Shown here piece by piece: positions 9,789 through 19,178 of a stretch of 64,000 nt of DNA. This DNA is from CAMDHY01 sp046156265. Lineage in GTDB: Bacteria; Pseudomonadota; Alphaproteobacteria; Rhizobiales; Segnochrobactraceae. The notes beneath the pieces were generated by a model, which saw nothing but the letters and a program-made list of their open reading frames with translations, did not search any database and was not told the DNA's origin. The translations under genes and the position numbers were made by a program. The stretch covers positions 62,001-126,000 of the forward strand of contig NZ_JAWDIR010000033.1 in the NCBI RefSeq assembly GCF_046156265.1, read 5' to 3'. Positions within the stretch are counted from its first letter, which is position 1, and each line of letters opens with the position of its first letter.

Positions 9789-10188
9789 TCGCGCGCTCAC
9801 TCCTGACTTCGATCGGTCCGCTCCGGGTGCACCCGCACGCCCTCGGCAAGCCGCTGTCGATGAGACGCCGCGGCCCTCGCCGGACGCTTCACGTCCGCGG
9901 CCGCCGGCCGTCCCGAATTGTCGACGATCTCGCAGGTGGTGTCCGGCACCGCACGAGCCATTCCCGGCCGCAGGACCGGGAGCGATCGCATTTACGATCG
10001 GGGGGAGCTCGTGGGGAGATCCAGATGCCGAACAGCGTCGACGTCCTGGACAATATATCCCAAGCCGCCGAAAAAACAAAGGCTTCCGCGACGATTCGGC
10101 GCGCCGCGGGGTCAGGTCGGGGGCGGCGGCATCATTCGCATGCAGCCGCGCATGGTCTTCGAGCGTGTCGTCGCCCGAGGCGTGCGCC
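9789..10188. other. Intergenic region between fdxA and carD
   Basis: 400 bases without a supportable gene. It contains an A+T-rich island at 10050-10080 with promoter-like hexamers for carD, an interrupted inverted repeat CGATCG-N6-CGATCG at 9983-10000, and near 10112-10153 a 13-codon frame on the minus strand that I do not regard as a gene. Longer frames here are antisense or Arg/Pro-rich. Confidence 0.5.
10052..10080 (-). promoter_or_regulatory. Possible carD promoter
   Basis: On the minus strand TTTGTT (10075-10080), 17 bases, then TATATT (10052-10057), inside the only A+T-rich patch of the spacer. It would give a long leader of about 255 bases before carD, which lowers confidence. Confidence 0.35.
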
Positions 10189-10524
10189 TCAGTCGCCCTG
10201 GCCGGGCTCGGGCGACAGGAGGCCGAGCTTGTCCGGCTTGCCGTCCCAGTCGGCGGCGTCCGGCGGCGAGTCCCGCTTCACCGTGATGTTCGGCCACTTG
10301 ACGGCATAGTCGGCATTGATGCCGAGCCATTTCTCGAGGCCCGCCTCGGTGTCCGGCTTGATCGCCTCGGCCGGGCACTCCGGCTCGCAGACACCGCAGT
10401 CGATGCATTCGTCTGGGTGGATGACGAGCATGTTCTCGCCCTCGTAGAAGCAATCCACGGGGCACACCTCGACGCAGTCCATGTACTTGCACTTGATGCA
10501 GTTCTCGGTGACGACATAAGTCAT
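10189..10524 (-). CDS. fdxA: Seven-iron ferredoxin FdxA
   Basis: 111 residues, the standard length of FdxA. The N-terminal half carries two clusters of ligands: CIKCKYMDCVEVCPVDCF (Cys spacing for the 3Fe-4S site and one Cys of the second cluster) and CIDCGVCEPECP (4Fe-4S site), followed by the FdxA C-terminal region with EKWLGINADYAVKWPNIT. It is a soluble low-potential electron carrier; its partner is not known from context. The ATG at 10524 follows GAGAGGATC. It is divergent from comM and upstream of carD. Confidence 0.95.
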   Translation of the reverse strand: MTYVVTENCIKCKYMDCVEVCPVDCFYEGENMLVIHPDECIDCGVCEPECPAEAIKPDTEAGLEKWLGINADYAVKWPNITVKRDSPPDAADWDGKPDKLGLLSPEPGQGD

Positions 10525-10584
10525 CCGCGGGATCCTCTCGACGGGAGCGTGCGCTCCCTCGCGCCATGCCGTTCTCCGGCCCGC

Positions 10585-10613
10585 ACCTAGCGCGGAAGCG
10601 CTCCAAGGTGCAA
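10585..10613 (-). promoter_or_regulatory. Possible fdxA promoter
   Basis: On the minus strand TTGCAC (10608-10613), 17 bases, CTAGGT (10585-10590), placed about 60 bases before the fdxA start. Two matching hexamers with ideal spacing, but the -10 is weak. Confidence 0.4.
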
Positions 10614-10706
10614 GCGAGCCGCTGTCGCGGCAGGGCCGCTGCGGGAAACGGCTTTCTCCGGAACGCCCCCACCACGGCAAGGGCGGCCGATGTTCGCAGA
10701 ATGTTC

Positions 10707-10735
10707 TTGCGCGGCCCCGCGACCTCGCCTAGCAT
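10707..10735 (+). promoter_or_regulatory. Possible comM promoter
   Basis: TTGCGC (10707-10712), 17-base spacer, TAGCAT (10730-10735), about 36 bases before the comM start and pointing away from the fdxA promoter. Confidence 0.4.
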
Positions 10736-10771
10736 CGCAACCATCGGATGCGGGCGGCAGGAGGGACGTCC

Positions 10772-12304
10772 ATGGTCAGCCGCGTCACCACGGTGGCGTT
10801 CCACGGCATCGAGGCGGTGCCCGTGGACGTGCAGGTGCAGATCGGTCCCGGAACCGTCGTCTTCAACATCGTCGGCCTCGCCGACAAGGCCGTGGCCGAG
10901 AGCCGCGAGCGGGTGCGGGCGGCACTCGTCGCCTCCGGCCTGTCGCTGCCGGCCCGCCGCATCACCGTCAACCTCGCCCCGGCCGACCTTCCCAAGGAGG
11001 GCAGCCACTACGACCTGCCGATCGCGCTCGCCGTGATGGCGGCGATGGGCGCCGTTCCGGCGGCCGAGCTCGCCGAATGGGTGGTGGTGGGCGAGTTGGG
11101 GCTCGACGGCACCATCGCCCCCGTCGCCGGCGCCCTGCCGGCGGCGATCGGCGCCGGTGCCCTCGGCCGTGGCCTGATCTGCCCGGCCGCCAACGGCCCG
11201 GAGGCGGCGTGGGCCGGCCGCGACCTGCCGGTGATCGCCCCGGTCAGCCTGATCGGCCTCGTCAATCATTTCCGCGTCACGCAGGTGCTGTCGCGGCCGG
11301 AGCCGCGCGTGCGCGCCGCCGAAGGCCGCCTGCCCGATCTCGGCGACGTCCGCGGCCAGGAGAGCGCCAAGCGGGCGCTCGAGATCGCCGCCGCCGGCGG
11401 TCACCATCTGCTCTTCGTCGGTCCGCCCGGCTCGGGGAAATCGATGCTGGCGAGCCGGCTGCCGTCGCTCCTGCCGCCGCTCGAGCCGCAGGCGCTGCTC
11501 GAGGTCTCGATGATCCACTCGATCGCCGGCGCGCTCGCCGACGGCCGACTGTCCGACCGCCGGCCGTTCCGGGCGCCGCACCACTCGGCCTCGATGGCGG
11601 CCCTGATCGGCGGCGGCCTGCGCGCCCGGCCGGGCGAGGTCTCGCTCGCCCATCAGGGGGTGCTGTTCCTCGACGAGCTGCCGGAATTCCACCCACAGGC
11701 GCTCGACGCGCTGCGCCAGCCGCTCGAGAGCGGCGAGGCGGTGATCGCCCGCGCCAACCACCGCGTCGCCTACCCCGCCCGCTTCCAGCTCGTCGCCGCC
11801 ATGAACCCGTGCCGCTGCGGAATGGCGGGGGAGCCCGGCCACTCCTGCCGGCGCGGCCCGCGCTGCGCAGCGGACTACCAGGCGCGCGTCTCCGGCCCGA
11901 TGCTCGACCGCATCGACCTGCGCGTCGAGGTGCCGGCGGTACCGGCGAGCGACCTCGCGCTGCCGCCGCCGGCGGAGGGATCGGCCGCGGTCGCCGCCCG
12001 CGTCGCTGCCGCACGCCGACGCCAGGCGGAACGCTTCGAAGGGCTCGGCGTACCCGGCCTGCTCAACGCCGCCTGCGGCCCGCGCATGGTCGAGGAGATG
12101 GCGGTTCCGGACGCGAGCGGCCGGTCGCTCCTGGCGGACGCGGCGGCCGCCATGCGGCTCAGCGCGCGCGGCTATCACCGCGTGCTGAAGGTGGCGCGGA
12201 CCATCGCCGACCTCGACGGGGCGGAGCGGATCAGCCGCTCTCACCTCGCCGAGGCCCTCGCCTTCCGCGCGAGCGCCCCGAGCCTCGCCGCCGCGGCCGC
12301 CTGA
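10772..12304 (+). CDS. comM: YifB/ComM Mg-chelatase-like AAA+ ATPase
   Basis: 510 residues, the family's normal length, from an ATG preceded by GGAGGG (an upstream in-frame start at 10748 has none). Order: N-terminal LonC-like domain (VDVQVQIGPGTVVFNIVGLADKAV, residues about 12-35), AAA+ core with Walker A GPPGSGKSM, PFRAPHHSAS, Walker B VLFLDELPEF, then the Cys-rich loop CRCGMAGEPGHSC and the C-terminal helical lid. ComM homologues are hexameric helicases that promote branch migration when incoming single-stranded DNA is recombined during natural transformation; the gene is also widespread in species not known to be competent. Confidence 0.93.
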   Translation: MVSRVTTVAFHGIEAVPVDVQVQIGPGTVVFNIVGLADKAVAESRERVRAALVASGLSLPARRITVNLAPADLPKEGSHYDLPIALAVMAAMGAVPAAELAEWVVVGELGLDGTIAPVAGALPAAIGAGALGRGLICPAANGPEAAWAGRDLPVIAPVSLIGLVNHFRVTQVLSRPEPRVRAAEGRLPDLGDVRGQESAKRALEIAAAGGHHLLFVGPPGSGKSMLASRLPSLLPPLEPQALLEVSMIHSIAGALADGRLSDRRPFRAPHHSASMAALIGGGLRARPGEVSLAHQGVLFLDELPEFHPQALDALRQPLESGEAVIARANHRVAYPARFQLVAAMNPCRCGMAGEPGHSCRRGPRCAADYQARVSGPMLDRIDLRVEVPAVPASDLALPPPAEGSAAVAARVAAARRRQAERFEGLGVPGLLNAACGPRMVEEMAVPDASGRSLLADAAAAMRLSARGYHRVLKVARTIADLDGAERISRSHLAEALAFRASAPSLAAAAA

Positions 12305-12683
12305 TTCGGACAGTACTTCGTCGCGACCGACCGGCTGGATGCGCAGCATCACAGACTATCCGGCTGACGACCGTCGGTGAGCCGGCAAAATTCCGAGGCG
12401 ATCAGCGTTCGAGGCGCGTCCGGCGCAGCGCCGCCGGGCAGACGCGGCTCGCCGGCGGGCGGGCTGATGAGGGCGGATGCTTCGCCGGGGCGGCGGCCCG
12501 GATTGTCACAGAACGGTTCGGAAAGTATGGTTTGAACGATATCCGGCGCTTCCGGCGGGTTCCGCTGGCGGCGAGCACCTGGGTCGCGGGGCGATGACGC
12601 CGATGCGGCCCGACCCCATCTGCGAAGGCGCGGCTCCCGCATCGTCGCCGCATGGGCGACCCGAGCGGCGATCCGGAGGATCC
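12305..12683. other. Intergenic region between comM and olsB
   Basis: 379 bases. It holds the putative olsB promoter at 12503-12531 and an imperfect hairpin CCGGCT...AGCCGG near 12360-12385 just after comM without a T-run. An in-frame ATG at 12594 could extend olsB but lacks the strong ribosome site seen at 12684. Confidence 0.5.
12503..12531 (+). promoter_or_regulatory. Probable olsB promoter
   Basis: TTGTCA (12503-12508), 17-base spacer, TATGGT (12526-12531), in a local A+T-rich patch. The start of transcription would be near 12538, leaving a leader of about 145 bases. Confidence 0.5.
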
Positions 12684-13727
12684 ATGAAGCGAACCGGCCT
12701 GATGACTCCGTCGAGCCTGGTCCGGCGTTTTGCGCCGTTCGCAGCCACGGCGCCGTCCATCGACAGCGGCGCCGCGCCGGCGCCGCGGCGGATGTTCCCG
12801 GGCCTGTCGCTGCGCGGCCTGCCGTTCGGTGCCGGGTCCTTCGGCTCGCTTCCCTTGGCCGGCCGCGCCCTCCCCGGCCTGCCCGGGATCGGAATCCCGG
12901 CGGGCGCGCCGGCGCCGCAGACACTCGGCCGCATCGGCGACCTCGAGGTGCGTCTCGCCCGCTCGGTGGCCGAGGTGCGGCGCGCCCAGGCGATCCGCTA
13001 CAACGTCTTCTACGAGGAGATGTCGGCGATCGCCGACGCGCTGACGCTGGTCAGCCGCCGCGACGCCGACGCCTTCGATGCGATCTGCGACCACGTGCTG
13101 GTTCTCGACCACGCCGCGCCGGCGCGCGCCTTCCGCCGCCGCAAGCCGGAGGTGGTCGGCACCTACCGCCTGCTGCGGCAGGCCGTCGCCGACCGTCACG
13201 CCGGCTTCTATTCCGCCGGCGAGTTCGACCTGCAGCCCCTGCTCGACCGCCACCGCGATCTCGACTTCCTCGAGCTCGGCCGCTCCTGCGTGCTGCCGCC
13301 CTACCGCACCAAGCGCACCGTCGAGCTGCTCTGGCACGGCATCTGGGCCTATGTGCTGGCCCACGGCGTCGATGTGATGATCGGCTGCGCCAGCCTCGAG
13401 GGCACCGACCCCGACCGTCTGGCCTTGCCGCTGTCCTTCCTGCACCACTACGCGCGGGCGCCGGAAGACTGGCGCGTCTCTGCCCTGCCGGAGCGGGCGG
13501 TGGCGATGAACCGGCTGGCGAAGGAAGCGGTCGATCCGCGCGCGGCGCTGCACGCCCTGCCGCCGCTGATCAAGGGCTATCTGCGGCTCGGCGCCTATAT
13601 CGGCGAGCACGCCGTCGTCGACCACCAGTTCGGCACCACCGACGTGCTGATCGTCATGCCGGTGTCGGCGCTGAACCCGCGCTATGTCAGCTACTACGGC
13701 GCCGACGCCAGCCGCCACGCCAGCTGA
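12684..13727 (+). CDS. olsB: L-ornithine N-alpha-acyltransferase OlsB
   Basis: 347 residues from the ATG at 12684, which follows GGAGGATCC. The catalytic part starts near residue 85 (LEVRLARSVAEVRRAQAIRYNVFYEEM) and shows VVGTYRLLRQ, GEFDLQPLL, FLELGRSCVLPPYR and MIGCASLEGTDPDR. All are hallmarks of the OlsB/GNAT hemolysin-like family, which transfers 3-hydroxyacyl from ACP to ornithine in the first step of ornithine-lipid synthesis. The first 80 residues are a Pro/Gly/Leu-rich extension, longer than I expect for the family. No olsA homologue is adjacent, but a PlsC-type acyltransferase lies at 40962-41786. Confidence 0.9.
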   Translation: MKRTGLMTPSSLVRRFAPFAATAPSIDSGAAPAPRRMFPGLSLRGLPFGAGSFGSLPLAGRALPGLPGIGIPAGAPAPQTLGRIGDLEVRLARSVAEVRRAQAIRYNVFYEEMSAIADALTLVSRRDADAFDAICDHVLVLDHAAPARAFRRRKPEVVGTYRLLRQAVADRHAGFYSAGEFDLQPLLDRHRDLDFLELGRSCVLPPYRTKRTVELLWHGIWAYVLAHGVDVMIGCASLEGTDPDRLALPLSFLHHYARAPEDWRVSALPERAVAMNRLAKEAVDPRAALHALPPLIKGYLRLGAYIGEHAVVDHQFGTTDVLIVMPVSALNPRYVSYYGADASRHAS

Positions 13728-14346
13728 GGACGGCGCGGCCCTGCGCCCAGCACCGGCCCCTGCGGCGGACGCGGAGGAGCGGGACTCCCGGCCAAGGGAC
13801 GGCACCACCATCCTTTCGGTGGTGCCGGAAGCAGCCCTCACCGACGCCGGCCGCACAGAGCTCCGCGCCTTCCTCGTCGCCGCCTACGCCCCGCATCATG
13901 CCGACGTGTTCTCGCGCCACGATTTCTGGGGCGGCCCGCCGACCGCGCGCGTGATCGCCCGCAGCCCGGACGGTACCCTTCTCGCCCACCTCGGCTTCTC
14001 CGCCCGCACCATCGCTGTCGGCAAGGCCGAGGTTCGCGTCGCCGGCGTCGGCGCGGTCGCGACCCACCCCACCCATCGCGGCGGCGGCCTCGGCAGGTCG
14101 CTCTTCGATCGCCTGGCGGAGTATCTGGCGTCGAGCGGCGCCGCCGACTTCGCGCTGCTCGAGTGCCGCGACGCGGTGGTCGGCTTCTATGAAGCCTGCG
14201 GCTTCCGCCACAGCGTCCGCACCGTCACGGCCCTCGACCCGGCGACGGGCGAGGTCGACGTCTCGACGTCCAACCTGATGGTCCGTCCGCTCGGCCGGGA
14301 GACGTTCCCGGCCGGCGACGTCGATCTCCGCGGCGTGCGCTGGTAG
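13684..14346 (+). CDS. GNAT-family acyl/acetyltransferase (NodA-like)
   Basis: 220 residues from an ATG that overlaps the end of olsB by 44 bases; no good ribosome site is seen, so translation may be coupled or start later (an in-frame GTG at 13819 is an alternative). The first 45 residues are Ala/Pro-rich. The GNAT core has HLGFSARTIAVGKAEVRVAGVGAVATHPTHRGGGLG (acetyl-CoA motif A, R/Q-x-x-G-x-G/A as RGGGLG) and LECRDAVVGFYEACGFR. The early part faintly resembles the nodulation acyltransferase NodA, which also belongs to this superfamily. The overlap with olsB suggests a linked role in lipid or amino-acid acylation; that is inference. Confidence 0.75.
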   Translation: MSATTAPTPAATPAEDGAALRPAPAPAADAEERDSRPRDGTTILSVVPEAALTDAGRTELRAFLVAAYAPHHADVFSRHDFWGGPPTARVIARSPDGTLLAHLGFSARTIAVGKAEVRVAGVGAVATHPTHRGGGLGRSLFDRLAEYLASSGAADFALLECRDAVVGFYEACGFRHSVRTVTALDPATGEVDVSTSNLMVRPLGRETFPAGDVDLRGVRW

Positions 14347-14353
14347 CGCCGCC

Positions 14354-15307
14354 TCAGAACGGCAGGTCGGGTCCCACCGGCACGATGCCGGTCGGGTTGA
14401 TGTGGCGGTGGCTCTCGTAATAGTGGCGCTTGATGTGGTCGAAATCGACCGTGCCGGCCACGCCCGGGTGCTCGTAGAGGCGCTTCGTGTAGGCCGACAG
14501 GTGCGGATATTCGGCGATGCGGCGGCGGTTGCACTTGAAGTGGCCGACATAGACCGGGTCGAAGCGGATGAGCGTGGTGAACAGCCGCCAGTCCGCCTCC
14601 GTCAGCGTCTCGCCGAGGAGATAGGGGCGGCCGTCGGAGAGCGTCTCCTCGAGCCAGTCGAGGGTGTCGAACAGCGGGTTCACCGCCTCCTCGTAGGCCT
14701 CCTGGGTGGTGGCGAAGCCCGACCGGTAGACGCCGTTGTTGAGCGTCGCGTAGACGCGGGCGTTGATCTCGTCGATCTCCGGCCGCAGCGCCTCCGGGTA
14801 GTAGTCGCCGGGCTTCGCACCGAGGCCGTCGAAGGCGGTATTGAACATCCGGATGATCTCGGACGACTCGTTGTTGACGATCGTTCCGCGCTCGCGGTCC
14901 CACAGCACCGGTACGGTGACGCGGCCGGTATAGCCGGGCTGCGCCTTCACATAGACCTCGTAGAGGCGCTCGGCGCCATTGACGGTGTCGGGAACGACGC
15001 CGGGGCCGTCCTCGAAGGTCCAGCCCTCGCCGCGCATCAGCCAGTGCACGACGGAGACGCCGATCATGTCGTCAAGCCCCTTGAGGCTGCGGACGATCAG
15101 CGCGCGGTGGGCCCACGGGCAGGCGAGCGAGACGTAGAGGTGGTAGCGGCCGGGCTCGGCCTTGAAGCCGCCGTCGCCGCTCGGGCCGGGCGCGCCATCG
15201 GCCGTGACCCAGTGGCGGAACTGCGATTCCTTGCGCACGAAGCGGCCGCCGCTCTCGGCGGTGTCGTACCATTTGTCGTGCCAGACGCCGTCGACGAGCA
15301 GTCCCAT
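14354..15307 (-). CDS. Glutathionyl-hydroquinone reductase (Xi-class GST)
   Basis: 317 residues from the ATG at 15307 (GGAGGAAGCGA before it); an upstream in-frame start at 15346 lacks this site. The sequence shows FVRKESQFRHWV, the active-site CPW motif (SLACPWAHR, Cys near residue 61), VPVLWD and NNESSEIIRMFN, then the all-helical C-terminal domain with YPEALRPEIDEINARVYATLNNGVYRSG. These are signatures of the YqjG/PcpF/ECM4 group, which reduces glutathionyl-hydroquinones with glutathione in the cytoplasm. It is convergent with the acetyltransferase gene, separated by 7 bases. Confidence 0.92.
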   Translation of the reverse strand: MGLLVDGVWHDKWYDTAESGGRFVRKESQFRHWVTADGAPGPSGDGGFKAEPGRYHLYVSLACPWAHRALIVRSLKGLDDMIGVSVVHWLMRGEGWTFEDGPGVVPDTVNGAERLYEVYVKAQPGYTGRVTVPVLWDRERGTIVNNESSEIIRMFNTAFDGLGAKPGDYYPEALRPEIDEINARVYATLNNGVYRSGFATTQEAYEEAVNPLFDTLDWLEETLSDGRPYLLGETLTEADWRLFTTLIRFDPVYVGHFKCNRRRIAEYPHLSAYTKRLYEHPGVAGTVDFDHIKRHYYESHRHINPTGIVPVGPDLPF

Positions 15308-15415
15308 TCGCTTCCTCCACCTGCACAGGCCGCAAAGGTCGGCCACCGACCGCCCCGCGACAAGGCCCCGCCCCGTGCCGCACCGTTCACAGAAGTGGCG
15401 CCCATGCCACCGAAA

Positions 15416-15449
15416 TGCAGAGCGGCCGGGAATTGCTTCCCGGCCGCTC
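15416..15449 (-). terminator. Hairpin terminator downstream of pnp
   Basis: GAGCGGCCGGGAA (15420-15432) pairs perfectly over 13 bases with 15437-15449 around a 4-base loop. On the minus strand the stem is followed by TGCATTTCGG, a short U-rich end, about 110 bases past the pnp stop. It likely ends the rimP-to-pnp operon. Confidence 0.65.
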
Positions 15450-15561
15450 CAACCATCGGCCAGCCGGTGAGGACCGGCCGACCCGTCGCCGCGGCCGAAG
15501 CCGCCCCGGTTCTCTCAAGCCCGGCGGCGAGCCGCCGGGCACTTCTCGTCGCGCCGCCGGC

Positions 15562-17688
<2,127 letters not shown>

Positions 17689-17696
17689 GTCGGTCC

Positions 17697-17786
17697 TTTC
17701 GTGCGGCCCGGGGCGGCACGAAAAGCCATGGGCAAGACGGCGAGACCATCGACGCGCGCCGCACCGGCGCTGCGCTTCCGATGGTC
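17697..17786 (-). promoter_or_regulatory. Structured pnp leader (two hairpins)
   Basis: In the rpsO-pnp gap two inverted repeats can fold on the minus-strand RNA: GACCATCG (17744-17751) with 17779-17786, enclosing further GC-rich pairing, and TTTCGTGC (17697-17704) with 17716-17723, which ends 9 bases before the pnp start and borders its AAAGGA ribosome site. In E. coli such a leader is cut by RNase III and mediates PNPase autoregulation; the same role here is inferred. Confidence 0.5.
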
Positions 17787-17958
17787 CGGCAATCCTGCCC
17801 CATGACCTCCCTGCCGAGCGGGCCTCGGTCTGCGGACGACGTCGGCCCCATGCCGTCGCCGTCCCGGGGTGTTGCCCGTCGCGCGCCGGCGGATTCCGGC
17901 CGCGCGCAGGGTGGAGGGGCGCGGCGCCGGCCGGTTGGCCCGCCGCCGCGCCGAGGCG

Positions 17959-18228
17959 TCAGCGGCGCAGGCCGAGGCGCTGGATGAGGCTGGTGTAGCG
18001 GGCTTCCTCGGTCTTCTTCAGGTGGTCGAGCAGGCTGCGCCGCTGGCTCACCATCTTCAGGAGGCCGCGGCGGGAGTGGTTGTCCTTGCCGTGCGACTTG
18101 AAGTGCTCGGTGAGGTTGGCGATGCGCTCGGAGAGGATCGCGACCTGCACCTCGGGCGAACCCGTATCGTTCTCGCCGCGGGCATAGTCCTTGATGAGCG
18201 CCTGCTTGCGCTCTGCCGTGATCGACAT
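17959..18228 (-). CDS. rpsO: 30S ribosomal protein S15
   Basis: 89 residues, the exact bacterial length. Typical sequence throughout: GSPEVQVAILSERIANLTEHFKSH and KDNHSRRGLLKMVSQRRSLLDHLKK. S15 binds the central domain of 16S rRNA and is an early assembly protein. It normally sits directly between truB and pnp; here the truB side is separated by the vapBC module at 18441-19117. Confidence 0.98.
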   Translation of the reverse strand: MSITAERKQALIKDYARGENDTGSPEVQVAILSERIANLTEHFKSHGKDNHSRRGLLKMVSQRRSLLDHLKKTEEARYTSLIQRLGLRR

Positions 18229-18440
18229 CGTGTCACCTTTCGTTGCGCGACCAAGGTCGCTCTGAAGATGCGGCATCGGCCGCCTCGGCTCCGCTTCGGC
18301 GGCCAGGCCGGGATGTCGTCCAGCAGGGTCGTTCAAAGGGAACCGCCGCTGCGCCCTGAGGGCGCGCGGCGGCGCGGACTATGGCGAAGTTTGCGGCGAA
18401 ATTCCAGTGGGAATGGCGGGCGCGGTTGCCGCGGCCGGCC

Positions 18441-18866
18441 TCACGGCTTCGAAACTGAATCATCCAGCAGCGAAAAGTGTGGGGACCGCGATGCGGCTTG
18501 ATCGAACGTCCATGTCGTTCGGCACCCCTCGGCGGCATTGACCGTACCGATCAGGTGGTCGGCGAAGTCGCCGGGGCTGGAGCGAAAGACCTGAACCGCG
18601 GCCGCGACCGACGTCGCATCCTGGACAATGACATCGGACATCTGCAGCAGCCGTTCGACCAGGCCGGCGATGATCGCATTCTCGTGCTTCACCTTGCGCC
18701 GTAGGACCCAGATCGTTTCTGCGAGGACGATCTGATTGATGAAGAAGCGCTCACCGCTGTTCTCGATCAGTTCGATTGCGAGCGCTCTCTGGCGGTCGTT
18801 CTGGGTTGCGATGAGAGGGTCGTCAACGACCAAGCGCAGCAGGACGTTGGTGTCGAGCCCGATCAC
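18441..18866 (-). CDS. vapC: PIN-domain toxin VapC
   Basis: 141 residues from a GTG that overlaps the antitoxin stop in ATGTGA, implying coupled translation. The PIN nuclease acidic residues are visible: IGLDTNVLLR (first Asp), NQIVLAETIWVL (Glu), DFADHLIG (Asp), and a final TFDQAA (Asp). VapC toxins are Mg-dependent endoribonucleases that cut tRNA or rRNA when freed from their antitoxin. The codon choice and local base composition are less GC-rich than neighbouring housekeeping genes, consistent with acquisition. Confidence 0.9.
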   Translation of the reverse strand: MIGLDTNVLLRLVVDDPLIATQNDRQRALAIELIENSGERFFINQIVLAETIWVLRRKVKHENAIIAGLVERLLQMSDVIVQDATSVAAAVQVFRSSPGDFADHLIGTVNAAEGCRTTWTFDQAASRSPHFSLLDDSVSKP

Positions 18867-19117
18867 ATCGAGTCCGTCGCCATGGCGGCGCGCGCCTCGG
18901 CGACCCACGCGTCGATTTCCTCCGGCGTAAACGTCCCGGCGCCACGCAGCACACCCCGGAGGTCGGCGAGCCTGCCGCTTCGCACAGCCAGTTCGTATCG
19001 TCCGGCGGCGTTACGGACGAAATCGATCCTGTCACCGGAGCGGACGCCAAGGTCGCGTCTGACGTCCGCCGGGATCGTCACCTGTCCCTTCGACGTGATC
19101 TTCGCCGTCGCCGTCAT
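18863..19117 (-). CDS. vapB: AbrB/MazE-type antitoxin VapB
   Basis: 84 residues. The N-terminal swapped-hairpin DNA-binding domain is clear (AKITSKGQVTIPADVRRDLGVRSGDRIDFV). The C-terminal 40 residues, including RGAGTFTPEEIDAWVAEAR, are the segment that normally wraps and inhibits the toxin. Start ATG at 19117 follows AAGGAG. The gene begins 61 bases after the truB stop and its stop overlaps the vapC start. VapB proteins repress their own promoter together with VapC. Confidence 0.9.
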   Translation of the reverse strand: MTATAKITSKGQVTIPADVRRDLGVRSGDRIDFVRNAAGRYELAVRSGRLADLRGVLRGAGTFTPEEIDAWVAEARAAMATDSM

Positions 19118-19178
19118 GGCCTTGCTCCTTACCTCCAGAGACAAAGGTAAGGAGACCGATGGCCCCGTCAAGGCGATC

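Noticed and set aside
10112..10153. 13-codon frame between fdxA and carD on the minus strand
   Set aside because: Too short, no ribosome site, sequence has no distinctive character.
10112..12352. A minus-strand frame of over 700 codons spanning comM and fdxA
   Set aside because: It is antisense to comM and out of frame with fdxA; both of those are solid family members.
12594..12683. Longer start for olsB at 12594
   Set aside because: The ATG at 12684 has GGAGGATCC before it; the extra residues are not family-like.
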